DNA of 64,000 nucleotides from Cymbomonas tetramitiformis. Its lineage: Eukaryota > Chlorophyta > Pyramimonadophyceae > Pyramimonadales > Pyramimonadaceae. The stretch is taken from NCBI GenBank assembly GCA_001247695.2, contig LGRX02025804.1:1-64000 (forward strand), written 5' to 3'. A model generated the notes under the pieces. It saw nothing but the letters and a program-made list of their open reading frames with translations, was not told where the DNA came from and searched no databases. Below are positions 32,745 to 42,990 of the stretch, piece after piece. The first letter of the stretch is position 1. The number at the start of each line of letters is the position of its first letter. A program made the translations under genes and the position numbers.

Positions 32745-33240
32745 GTGTTGTCTCGCGTGTTGTCACCATGCCTTAGAAACTCACGATCTCACTCCCAAAG
32801 TGACCAAAAACCGTTCGATCGCCGATCGTGCGGTTTTTGGTCACTTTGGGAACGCGTCTGAAAATACTCAGTGTTGTCTCGCGTGTTGTCACCAAGCCTA
32901 AACTCGCGATCTTACTCCCAAAGTGACCAAAAACCGTTCGATCGCCGATCGTTCGGTTTTTGGTCACTTTGGGAACACGTCTGAAAATACTCAGTGTTGT
33001 CTCGCGTGTTGTCACCAAGCCTAAACTCACGATCGCACTCCCAAAGTGACCAAAAACCGTTCGATCGGCGATCGAACGGTTTTTAGTCACTTTGGGAACA
33101 CGTCTGAAAATACTCAGTGGTTTCGCGTGTTGTCACCAAGCCTAAACTCACGATCTCACTCCCAAAGTGACCAAAAACCGTTCGATCGGCGATCGAACGG
33201 TTTTTGGTCACTTTGGGAACACGTCTGAAAATACTTAGAG
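32745..33240. repeat. ~122-bp tandem array, each unit with a 58-nt near-perfect hairpin
   Basis: Four units. Each contains CCCAAAGTGACCAAAAACCG, a CGATCG-rich centre, and CGGTTTTTGGTCACTTTGGG, so the two halves are fully complementary. Linkers carry TCTGAAAATACTCAGTG. Differences between units lie mainly at the hairpin tip (TCGTGCGG, TCGTTCGG, TCGAACGG). Confidence 0.9.
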
Positions 33241-33320
33241 AAAATACTTAGACAGGTCTTTGCAACCAAGCCGACTTTAGTTCTCACATAAACGTACGGT
33301 TTACGCCCTCCCGAATCTGG

Positions 33321-33364
33321 AATTCACGGCCGTGAATATTAAATTCACGGCCGTGAATATTTCA
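33321..33364. repeat. Two TTCACGGCCGTGAA palindromes
   Basis: A 14-bp perfect palindrome occurs twice, 22 bp apart (near 33322 and 33344). Confidence 0.8.
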
Positions 33365-33609
33365 CTGCACGTATGATTGCCCACACTGTTTGCGAGTAAA
33401 TTAGATTGGGAAAACATTTTCCAACGTTCATAATGCACAAAGATATATCATTTAGACTCTTAGGTAGGAGTTTTTTGAGCTCTTGACTGAGCCGTGGCCG
33501 CATCAGCTCAGTTTGCAGTCGCGACTGCGAGCTAAGCTGAGAGGCCCTTATAACTTTCATGCACATCGCATCAAAACTCAAACAGCGGAGGGGTTCTCGT
33601 GCGTTCTAG

Positions 33610-34500
33610 CGCACGATACTTGGCACCAATATTGCTAACAGCAATATTGGTGCACCCTCAAACGCACAACCTCTGATGTAAGCTATGCGCAAAACGCGTG
33701 CTACACATCATGGGTTTGGGTACATGCAAACCCAAACCCAAACATGCCAAACAGCAAAGGGCTTCCCGTGAGTTCCAGCGCCCGTAACTTTGCAAAAGTA
33801 TTACTAAGATATATATCTTTTAGTTGCCAAAGGCCCAAGGCCTCAAAAGCCTTGTGCACGAAGCCATCAATTTATTTCTTTGGAGATTTATTGGGTTTGT
33901 GTTCGAGTTTACCCAAACCCAATACATGCCAAACTGAAAAGCAATTCCCGTGCGTTATAGCGCGCGAAACTATGCACAAATATTTACAAGACACATATCT
34001 TTCAGTTCTCAGAAGCACAAGGTTTGAGATAACTTGTTGGCAAAACCATCAATTTATTTCTTTGGCAGATCTATTGGGCTTGGGTTCGAATGTTTCCAAA
34101 CCCAATACATGCTAAACAGCGAAGGGCTTCCCGTGCGTTCTAGCGCACGTAACTGCGTAGAAATATTGCCAAGATATTTATCTTTGATATATTTGAAGCA
34201 CAAGGTCTAAGAAAGTCTGTGCACAAAATGGTATTACTATTTCTTTGACACAGATTTTAGCGTGATATACAAACTCATAAATCTGGGTCAAAGAAATGAT
34301 ATGTTAACTTCGCGCACAAGCTATCGCAAACCTTGCACTTCAGAAAAGTGAAATATATGCATCTTATCAATATATTTTGCAAAGTTACGTGCGCTGGAAC
34401 TCACGGGAAGCCCTTCGCTGTTTGGCATGCTTGGGTTTGGGTTTCAAACCCAAAAGGCATCATGCCAGCACGCGGCCGTCTTTAATATACTCAACGGCTT
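33610..34500. repeat. Decayed repeat family with CCCAAACCCAA hairpins
   Basis: The ordered words GGGTTTGGGT, CCCAAACCCAA, CATGCCAAACAGC, AGGGCTTCCCGTG and TTCTAGCGCACG recur here about every 180 bp and again, inverted, near 34380-34450. The same family fills 37040-37600 and 38702-39500. The plus frame at 33744-34115 only translates it. Confidence 0.8.
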
Positions 34501-35015
34501 GCCATATGCTCTTGAGGGTGCACTGATATTGATATGAACAATATCACTGCCAAGTTTCGTGAGAAGATTCTCACGAAAACCCCTATTATGCAAAGCCGCA
34601 AGTGGTTGAAACCATCTCACACCGCACCAACTTAGCTTGCAGTCGCGAAGGCTAAGCTGATGCGGTTGCGGATGGGGCCAATCGATAGCTCAAACGAAAG
34701 GTATTCACCTAATGAATACAAACGCTTTAGAATCGAATGGTGGAAAAAATTATGCTTCATGCTACATGCAAAAAATTGTTTTGAAGAAGGGGGTGTGCCA
34801 GACGCAAAATATTGCACACGCTGAACCGCTTGCGCTTGTACCTCCGGGGTACCGAGTACGCTAGTCAGACTGCTTGTATTTTTTTTTTTTTGGCGGTCGA
34901 TTGAATTAAGCATGGTTACATGTGACATATAATCTATTCCCCAAAAACAGATCGAAAATTCTATTCCCCATTTTGGAGCAATCTATTCCTCGATAACCTT
35001 TTTTCCTGCGGCCAC

Positions 35016-35531
35016 CATGACCAGTAGAGATCAGCTACCATCCAGCCCGGCCAGAAGTGGGCTGCTGACATGACCGGGCCTATTACACCAGCTGGCTACA
35101 ACGGCCACCTGTGCCGATGTCAGTTCATCGACTATGTCAGCAGATTCATATTTGTCTATACCTTCGTACAGAAATCAGAATACCATACCTGCCTGGTTCA
35201 TTTCTACGGCAGTTTACATGCAATGGGTTATGCACCACAGTCCATTACACTCCGTACAGACTGTGCTCCAGAGATGGGTGACCCTCAGTGTGTTGCTTTC
35301 TATCAGAAGCATTGTATACTGCACCAGAAATTATCACCTACAGTACATACAGACAATCCTCATGCAGAGAATGCCATTGGCAAGATATCCGACATGGCTA
35401 AGGCATTACTTCTGGCGGCTGGCATGCCCGAGGACTACTGGCCTCTGGCTGCTACCCATGCTGGCTTCATTTGGAACCTCTCAACTCATAAGAACATCTC
35501 TACTACTCCATTTCATCAGATCATAGGCTAG
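35016..35531 (+). pseudogene. Copia integrase catalytic domain, truncated
   Basis: After the TIR element the frame resumes as HDQ, an in-frame TAG, then RSATIQPGQKWAADMTGPI. The catalytic core follows: the D of AADMTG, a second D in LRTDCAPEM, and NPHAENAIGKISD with the Glu, giving the D,D,E pattern. It ends at TTPFHQIIG and then enters LTR sequence. Confidence 0.82.
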
Positions 35532-35702
35532 CATCTGTCATTTCCACACCTGACTTCCTAGGGGCTGTCATCACATTCTTTCAGCGGAAGCTATATCACT
35601 TCGTATTATCTTGTGTGTAGCTTCACAGTTTCACGGTTGACATATGCGAGCGTAGCACCCTGTTAATAGTAGTGCTTCACTGTGTGTGTGTGTGTCCTCA
35701 CA
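35528..35702 (+). repeat. Copia 3' LTR, 5'-truncated
   Basis: Matches 26306-26491 of the 5' LTR and ends CTCACA before the GTAGT duplication. The first ~128 bp of the LTR are missing at the junction with the integrase frame. Confidence 0.9.
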
Positions 35703-35707
35703 GTAGT

Positions 35708-36106
35708 CATGGCCACTTTCACACCCATCAACCTCATCAACTCTTTCCAGAAGGCGTCCTGGAAACGAGGATCACGGTCGCTGACAAAATTTTTCATTGA
35801 CGCACCATGCAGCCTCCATACCGTGTCGAAGTAGATTCGCGCCACGGTAGCGGCTGAACTGTCTCCAAAATTCATGGGAACCACATTAACCATTTTAGAG
35901 AGCTTGCATGTAAATGCAACAAAGGCATCATTGCCCTGCTCGGTCATCGGTAATCCCGTAACGAAATCCACCCCCACATCTTGCCACAACCTAGTAGGAA
36001 TAGAATGCGGGTTCAGCAACCCATCTGGGTAAGAGGATCGGGGCTTCACCGATTGGCAAACAGCACACGATGCCACCCAATCTTCCACGTCCTGGTGTGC
36101 ATTTCT
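35708..36106 (-). pseudogene. Gypsy integrase zinc region and core
   Basis: Reads NAHQDVEDWVASCAVCQSVKP (second half of the HHCC finger), then DVGVDFVTGLPMTEQGNDAF (core, first Asp), then VSDRDPRFQDAFWKELMRLMGVKVAMTT (second Asp), where the copia element enters at codons ACT-AC. Continues at 26172. Confidence 0.88.
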
Positions 36107-36129
36107 CCACCAGAACGGTAAACGCGATA

Positions 36130-37917
36130 TTGGACACGAAGTGGGAACTGGTTCCGCGCGATCGAGAGGTCATCAGACCTGAGACAGGTCGTCATCGTCT
36201 CTTCGCCGGAAATTTCCGGCGAAATCACATCAACACATCGCATGCTGCCGAGCGGAGGGCAGGTTGCATACTGGGGAAGGCAGGTTGCATGGTGCCGCAT
36301 GGTGCCGAGAGCAGGTTGCATGCTGGGGAATAGTTTTCAGAAGCATATGAAAAATATCCCATTGCTTCTAAAAACTATTCCTGCTTATCATATATCAGAA
36401 ACCCTTTGCCTTGCCCTTTACCGCTGCACGCGACCGGCAAGCATCTCTGAAACTTCCGAGTTTCAAAGATGCGTTTTGTATTTTGGGTGCACCCTAAAAT
36501 TACAAAACGGCCGAGCGCTTCCCGTTTGTGCATTTATTCCATGGCATATTTCAGGAACTATATTATTCTGGGAGCAAATTTTGATTGTTTCTGGAACAAT
36601 TAACTTTTGATTTTCCCCGTAACAATGAATTTTGGCTACGGGAAAGCATATGTAGGGTTTTGTGTTAAGTTTTTAGGGTGCCTGGCTACTGGATAAACCC
36701 CATAAACTCTCACTAAACCCTAAATATGCGTGTCCGTAGCCAAAAATCATTGTTACGGGGAAAATCAAAAGTTAATTGTTCCGGAAACAATCAAAAGTTG
36801 CTCCCGGAAAAATTAAAACCTCATATTTCATATGAAATATACACATAAGCACGAAGGCATCGGCCACGCATCTTTGAAACTTAGAACGAGTTTCAAATAT
36901 GCATTTTTTGTCATTTGGGTGCGCATTACCAAATAACAAATCGGCCGAGCGCTTCCCGTTGGCGTGGGGTTGAATGTTGAATATTCATTATAATATGAGT
37001 TAGCATGCGAGGTTGCAAAGGCATCGGGACAGAATCTACGAAACTGTCCTATGCCTTTGCCTTTGGGTTTGGGTTCGAACGTACCCAAACCCAAAGATGC
37101 CAAACAGCCGAGGGATTCCCATGCGTCCTAGCGCACAGAACTTGGCACAAATACTGCCAAGATATATACCTTTAAGTTACTTGTGCGCGAAACGCGCAAT
37201 TTGTTTCTAAGGCAGATGTTTTGGGTTTGGGTTCGAACGTGACACCCAAACCCAAAGATGCCAAACAGCCGAGGGCTTCCCGTGCGTCCTAGAGCGCGAA
37301 TCTTGGCACAAATACTGCTAAGATACATATCTTTAAGTTACCTGAAGCTCAAGGCTTCAAGTTACTTGTGCGCCCAACGCGCAATTTATTTCTAAGGCAG
37401 ATTTATTGGGTTTGGGTTTGGGTTCGAACACAAACCCAAACCCAAAGATGCCAAGCAGCCTGGGGTTTCCCCTGCGTGTGCATGTTTGTAAATTCATATG
37501 AAATATTCCATGGAATAAGTGTGAATATCCCGCACAAACGGGAAGCGCTCGGCCGTTTTGTAAAATTAGGGTGCACCCAAAATACAAAACGCATCTTTGA
37601 AACTCGGAAGTTTCAAAGATGCTTGCCGGTCGCGTGCAGCGGTAAAAGGCGAGGCAAAGGGTTTAGGATATAGAAGAAGTAGGAATTGTTTTCAGAAGCA
37701 CTAGAATATTTTTCATATGCTTCTGAAAACTATTCCTACTGCCGCTAACCCTTTGCCTTTCCCTTTGCCTTTGACCTTCCGTTCGCAGTTTTACCATGTC
37801 CGCTCGGAGCGGTCCGGGTGGCACCTCAGATCCGGCGAAGCCGATCCGACGATGACGACCTGTCTCAGGTCTGATGACATCTCGATCGCGCGGAATCAGT
37901 TCCCACTTCGTGTCCAA
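36130..37917. mobile_element. TIR element A (1.79 kb) inside element B, TA duplication
   Basis: Ends TTGGACACGAAGTGGGAAC and its reverse complement. TA flanks both sides (36128-36129, 37918-37919). Inverted arms extend about 440 bp (to about 36560 and from about 37485), including CGGCCGAGCGCTTCCCGTTTG and GCATATGAAAAATAT. In the loop, 36600-36640 and 36740-36785 form a further ~45-bp hairpin, and 37040-37450 carries the CCCAAACCCAAAGATGCC repeat family. No coding sequence recognised. Confidence 0.78.
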
Positions 37918-38701
37918 TAGAGAGGTTCCGATTTTCGATTTCAGGTTACGGATTACAAGTTAAGTTCATAGATTCTTTTTTTTTTTCATGACATCGATGA
38001 CCTTAACTTGTAATTCGGGAAAGGGAAGGGTTATACGCGCTGGAATTCACACGTCGTTTCCGTCTCAATCCCGAAAAAATTCTGAACCAGCGTGACGGTC
38101 ATATCGTCTCGCATCGTCTCGCGTGTCATCGTGAATTTAATTTCCAGGATTATTAAAACAGATAATCGATTTATCTTCCATCGATATCGCGGATACGATT
38201 ACCGTTGGCGCTGGCGTTGACTAGCTCAACAATAAAGCGCTCGCTGCGACATCCACTCCTCATAATTTTCTCAACGTTCCTTCGCCTCATGGCCGGAACG
38301 GTGTACACTGTGACTGCTGTGTTATGTGCAGGGATTGCGGAAGTGTTTGGCTTTTTTTTTCAATTCGTTTATTGCATATATGCGAACTCACGGTATTCGG
38401 TGTGTGCAGCTTGTGTCGCAGGTTTTCCGATGGCGAGGAGCGACGCACCTTTTTGAGATGTGGAAGTCTAGGGCAACCAGCTTGGGATGATACCCAACCA
38501 CACCGGACTTACTTTGTTTTCATACTTTAATCTACTCACCTTGGATATGCATACAAACTTTGAGGAGCATCGAGGTGTAATAAGTTTTAGACTGATTTAT
38601 CTTTTTCGGTTTGTGGCGCCATCGCGACCTCTTGGGATGTGGAAGTCAAGGTTGAGCATGCCAACCTTGCTTGAGTTCGAACCCAACCACATCGAAGTCT
38701 G

Positions 38702-39260
38702 AGTCCTTGTGCTTCAGGGAACTAAAATATATATATCTTAGCAATATTTGTGGAAAGTCTCGTGCGCTAGAACGCACGGGAAGCCCTTGGCTGTTTGACA
38801 TGTATTGGGTTTGGGTCCATTCGAGCCCAAACCCAATAAATCTGCCAAAGAAATAAACTGATCATTTCGCGAACAATGTATCTCAGTCCTTGAGCTTCAG
38901 GAAACTTAAAGAGATATATCTCGAGAATATTTGTGGAAAGTCTCGTGCGCTAGAACGCACGGGAAGCCCTTGGCTGTTTGGCATGTATTGGGTTTGGGTA
39001 CACTCGAGCCCAAACCCAATAAATCTGCCAAAGAAATAAACTGTTCGTTTCGGGCACAGTGTATGCCCGTCCTTGAGCTTCAGGGAACTTAAATGTATAT
39101 ATCTCGACAATATTTGTGGAAAGTCTCGTGCGCTAGAACGCACGGGAAGCCCTTGGCTGTTTGGAATATATTGGGTTTGGGTACATTCGAGCCCAAACCC
39201 AATAAATCTGCCAAGGAAATAAACTGTTTGTTTCGCAAACAATGTATCTCAGTCCTTGTG
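38702..39260. repeat. ~181-bp tandem repeat in the loop of element B
   Basis: AGTCCTTGAGCTTCAG-type starts at 38702, 38889, 39069 and 39250 (the last partial). Each unit has GGGAAGCCCTTGGCTGTTTG and a hairpin of ATTGGGTTTGGGT against CCCAAACCCAAT. Confidence 0.88.
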
Positions 39261-40782
39261 CTTTAGGGAACTTGAAGATATATATCTTGGCAAAATATCA
39301 GCGTAGTTTCGTTTGCTAGGAAGCATGGGAAGACCTTGACTGTTTGGCATTTGTTGGTTTGGGTACATGAAAGCCCAAACCCAAAACGCTCTTTGTCATG
39401 AAGTGGCCTTCTCGTGCATACTTGACGACAATCCTTGCGCGCAAGATGGTGAACTAATATTACTCTCAGCAAATTTAGTGCAAAGTTTCGTGCGCTAACA
39501 CAGAGGACTTCGATGTGGTTGGGTTCGAACCCAAGCAAGGTTGGCATGCTCAACCTTGACTTCCACACCCCAAGAGGTCGCGATGACGCCATAAACCCAA
39601 AAAGATAAATCAGTCTCTAACTTATCACACCTCGATGCTCCTCAAACTTTGTATGCAGATTCAAAGTGAGTTGAATAAAACGTGAGAACAAGGTGGGTCC
39701 GATGTGGTTGGGTGTGATCCCAAGCTAGGTTGCCCTAGACTTCCACACCTCAAGAAAGCGCGCCCCTCCTCGCCATCGGAAAACCTGCGACACAAGCTGC
39801 ACAAAATGAGTATCGTGAGTTGGCACATATGCATAAGTAAACTGAAAAATAGAAGCAGCCAAACACTTCCGAAATCCCTGCGCATAACACAGCAGCCACG
39901 ACATCGTTCCGCCCATGAGGCGAAGCGAAGGACCGTTGAGAAAATTATGAGCAGTAAATGTTGGTGCGCAGCTCTTTATCCTTGAGCTAGTCAACGCCAA
40001 CGGCAATCGTATCCGCGATATCGATGGAAGATAAATAGATGATGATTTAATAATCCTGGAAATTAAATTCACGATGACACGCGAGACGATACGAGACGAT
40101 ATGACCGTCACGCTGGTTCAGAATTTTTCCGGGATTGAGACGGAAGCGACGTGTGAATTCCAGCGCGTATAACCCTTCCCTTTGGGAAAACGTGTTCATG
40201 ACGAACTTCGGGACGCCACTGTTAATTCCTCCGTAGTTCGGGACAAAATTTTCCCGACTTACGGGTTACAAGTTAAGCTTCAATTCGGTTTCAACATCGC
40301 AGATTTCGAATATTGTGCAGATTCCTCTAATCTAGCGGTCAATTTGATTTACGTGGTGTGTCACATGCGTTGTTACTGCAGTCGTGTCTCGTATACCACC
40401 AAGCTCCGATACTATTATAGTTACTCCCCTTGATACCACTGCGCCACGAGCCCATGAACGCGACGCTTTCAACGAAGGGCGACACTCAGAAATACGAGCA
40501 TCGCGGCGCGCCACGTCGGAATAATATTTCAGGGCATCGCACCGCCCGTCCGATTCCCTTCGCTCGTGTTCTTGTGGTGCTTTCGCTTTCGATGTTGACA
40601 TCCTTAACTAGTAGTTGGGAATTATGTTTGGACAAATTTCGGAAACCATTTTGCATTTCACATGCATTCCGAGTTATGGCATTCCGGATTACGGGATAGT
40701 CGCGATGACGATGACACTAACTTGTAATCCGTAACCTGTAATCGAAAATCGGAACCTCTCTAATACCGTTTACCACCAGAAC

Positions 40783-41430
40783 CGCCGCAGAACACGTTCC
40801 AGCGTTTTATCTCTGCCGGTATGACCAGCCGTCACCGAATCATGCGCCTCCCGCATAATGATTTTCCCTCGGCGGGGAGTCTTCACCCAGCACCAACTGA
40901 TACCGTCCAGAAGTCGTTCTCCACAGTACATTACCCACACCAGACAAAAGTCCTTCGTACGGCAATGAGGAGCGTTCTTCGCCTTGTCCCGTAGGTCATG
41001 GCGTCATGCAGAGATCCATCTCTGTCATATTCGGACTTCAACGCCTCCATGAAAACTGCGTCAGTAGCGTTCTCCTCGGAGTCTCGCAACTTGGCAGATT
41101 TTCCCTTGAGGACAATAGGCACCGGTGTCCTCGTGTGGCGTATTCTTTGTACTCGCTGTTTTGATGGGGGAGCGTACACCACCAACATTGGTTGCTGCAG
41201 GTCAACCAATTTACCATTTGGACCCTCCATCAGTTGTACAGGTTCAAACTGCGCATCGTGTGTGGGGATTACTTCCTCAATGCGCATACCAGCCCGCCGA
41301 AATAAAGATCTCCGCCGCGGCATCCTTGCCTGAATATTTGGCAAAAGAAACACTGCATATGTGTTCCCGGGGTCCAATCTCCATTCCTGCACATACTTTC
41401 GCAGGAGAGCTTCCACCGTCAGGTGTTCCC
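40783..41430 (-). pseudogene. Gypsy Dam-like domain end and integrase zinc start
   Basis: Continues from 42114 after the hAT MITE. GEHLTVEALLRKYVQEW and TYAVFLLPN fit the last strands of a Dam-like adenine-methyltransferase fold. A linker follows, then SYRQ/TAGHTGRDKTLERVLRRFWW, the first half of the integrase HHCC finger, up to the insertion of element B. Confidence 0.7.
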
Positions 41431-41438
41431 CCGAGGAG

Positions 41439-42105
41439 CAAGGTTCGGTATCGATTGTCTGATATTCTGATACCATCGATATATCAGAATATCAAGATCA
41501 ATTGATAGTGAAGTTGTGCACTATCAGAGTATTGGAATCGATTGATCCCACTAATCATTTATCAGAATCGATTGATGATAAATTAAAAATAATCAAAAAC
41601 TATCAATACCACGCGGAACACCTGATACCGAGTTCAAGGAGGGGATCTGCAGGTCCTTGTAGGTCCTGGTAGGTCCCGGTAGGTCCCGGTAGGTCCCGGT
41701 AGGTCCCGGTAGGTCCCGGTAGGTTTGTAGATCCATGTAGGTCCCGGTAGGTCGGTAGGTCCCGGTAGGTCCCGGTAGGTCCCAGTAGGTTTTGTAGATC
41801 CATGTAGGTCCCGGTAGGTCCCGGTAGGTCCCGGTAGGTCCCGGTAGGTCCCTGTAGGTCCCTGTAGGTCCCTGTAGGTCCGTTGTAGGTCCCTGTAGGT
41901 CCCTGTCGAGGTTCGGTATCGTTTGTCTGATATTCTGATACCATCGATATATCAGAATATCAGAATCAATTGATAGTGAAGTTGTGCACTATCAGAATAT
42001 TGGAATCGATTGATCACACCAATCATTTATCAGAATCGATTGATGATAAAATGAAAATAATCAAAAACTATCAATACCACGCGGAACAACCGATACCGAA
42101 CCTTG
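41439..42105. mobile_element. Composite hAT MITE with minisatellite core (667 bp, TSD CCGAGGAG)
   Basis: Starts CAAGGTTCGGTATCG and ends CGATACCGAACCTTG. CCGAGGAG is duplicated at 41431-41438 and 42106-42113, inside codons of the gypsy Dam-like domain. A ~195-bp block is present twice (41439-41640 and 41905-42105) with about 95% identity by eye, separated by a GTAGGTCCCG decamer array. Confidence 0.92.
41655..41905. repeat. GTAGGTCCCG decamer minisatellite (~25 units)
   Basis: Ten-base units GTAGGTCCCG, drifting to GTAGGTCCCT at the right end, with two units of GTTTGTAGATCCAT type. It lies between two copies of a MITE block. Confidence 0.95.
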
Positions 42106-42113
42106 CCGAGGAG

Positions 42114-42655
42114 GAGGGTGCACACCACACATGCAATCCCCTCCAGTTCTCTTGCAAGCAGTTGTGCCAGAACCGCTTGACTTGTCGGTCGTTGCCTTGC
42201 TCATCGCAGCAGGCATCGACGTTGAAGTTGCCGTACTTGGCCTGAATACGGTCAAAGACTGCTTGTCGAACTCTTCTTCCAGGCGAGCTTTCTGTCTGAA
42301 ATCTCACAGATTTCCCCAACTGCCGCCTTGTTGTTGAGATTGTTGACGCCTCCTCCATGCGTTGCGTTTCCTCCAGACCATCTTTCAGGGAGAGGGAAAG
42401 GCTGCGTAGCCACTTTCCTCCCAAAACCATATCCACTGCAATGCCCAGAGGAAGTACACGCATGGCCATGGAGGACTCCGAATAAGTTCCCGTCGTGGTT
42501 CTGGCGGTGAACTTGGAGTACGCCACGCTTCCCGTTGTCTTAACAGACCCATCTGCCAGAGTAACCCTCATGGCAGGCCCGCTTCTCACAGTCGACTTGC
42601 AGCGTTTAGCACAAGCCTCAGATACAAATATGTCCGATAACATTCTTTGTATTTT
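42114..42655 (-). pseudogene. Gypsy protease end and Dam-like methyltransferase domain start
   Basis: IFVSEACAKRC, RVTLADGSVKTTGSV and PLGIAVDMVLGGKWL match the C-terminal two thirds of a gypsy retropepsin. After a linker, VFDRIQAKYGNFNVDACC, ENWRGLHVWCAPSS and the continuation at 41430 match the order of a Dam-like domain (FDLDPCA, W.G..VW.NPP). The NPP(Y/F) catalytic motif is altered (CAPSS), so it is probably inactive. Similar Dam-like domains are known in DIRS and some gypsy-type elements. Confidence 0.68.
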
Positions 42656-42990
42656 CAGGTATCTTGTATTGGTATATATATATATATATATATCGGTTTC
42701 AAGATGTTTAAAGTGAAGCTTAGTGCAAATCCGATTACTATATATTTTGGCTAGTTGTCGATATTTTTGACAATCGTGGGCCACTCTTAGTGTGTTTTCG
42801 GCCATAAAACATGATTTTTTCATGCGTATTTCGTTTTAACCGTTGGTTCTGTCCCACATGACACCTAAAGATGCCCAAACCAACATTAAAACATCCACTC
42901 TCACTTTACTCTCACTCTCATCTTTTACTCTCATTTTTGTGAATATTCCGTTCATAGATTCCGCCAGTTGACTTTTACAGGGACTTACAG
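42656..42990. other. No gene; (TA)n tract
   Basis: A TATATA microsatellite at about 42673-42693 marks the edge of the gypsy fragment. CACTCTCA repeats at 42897-42920. Nothing else seen. Confidence 0.6.

Larger units (their letters stand above)
31428..35004. mobile_element. TIR DNA element (3.6 kb) inserted in copia integrase, 9-11-bp TSD
   Basis: CCTGCGGCCAC flanks both sides (31417-31427 and 35005-35015). About 60-bp terminal inverted repeats: left ATAGATTACTCCAAAATGGG then GAATAGAAATTTC and CTGTTTTTGGGGAATAG; the right end is the reverse complement with few mismatches. A 9-11-bp duplication suits Mutator-like elements, but no MULE transposase is present. The inside is almost all hairpin and tandem repeats. 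A 42-codon frame starting at 31602 (MRKPPKKYTRVCLSCDNGG) has Cys pairs but no support. Confidence 0.85.
26178..35702 (+). mobile_element. Ty1/copia retrotransposon, internally deleted, inserted in gypsy integrase (TSD GTAGT)
   Basis: Flanked by GTAGT at 26173-26177 and 35703-35707. The 5' LTR begins TGCTGG and both LTRs end in CTCACA, giving the canonical TG...CA. The internal order is gag, protease, integrase, as in copia. The integrase frame joins directly to LTR sequence at 35528, so reverse transcriptase, RNase H and about 128 bp of the 3' LTR are deleted. A 3.6-kb TIR element interrupts the integrase. The element is therefore dead, and younger than the gypsy host. Confidence 0.9.
36117..40772. 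mobile_element. TIR/foldback element B (contains element A), TSD CCACCAGAAC
   Basis: CCACCAGAAC is duplicated at 36107-36116 and 40773-40782 in the gypsy integrase zinc-finger codons (F-W-W). Left terminus GGTAAACGCGATA; right terminus (reverse complement) TAAACGGTATTAGAGAGG. With element A removed, the left end also reads TAGAGAGGTTCCG, matching the right. Long inverted arms: about 37921-38700 against 39500-40768, the right arm carrying extra sequence at about 40190-40700. No transposase found; open frames in the arms mirror each other and show no domain. Confidence 0.8.
25227..42655 (-). mobile_element. Ty3/gypsy chromovirus remnant split by nested insertions
   Basis: Four minus-strand pieces form one polyprotein in order: 42655-42114 (protease end, Dam-like domain start), 41430-40783 (rest of Dam-like domain to the integrase zinc region), 36106-35708 (integrase core) and 26172-25227 (integrase C-terminus, chromodomain). 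At every gap the codons meet correctly once the insert and one target-site copy are removed. Reverse transcriptase and RNase H are not found between protease and integrase, so they are deleted or lie elsewhere. No LTR was defined. Several frameshifts show it is old. Confidence 0.85.

Noticed and set aside
32745..33240. CRISPR-like array
   Set aside because: Repeats are long hairpins with near-identical linkers, not short repeats with unique spacers, and the DNA is eukaryotic.
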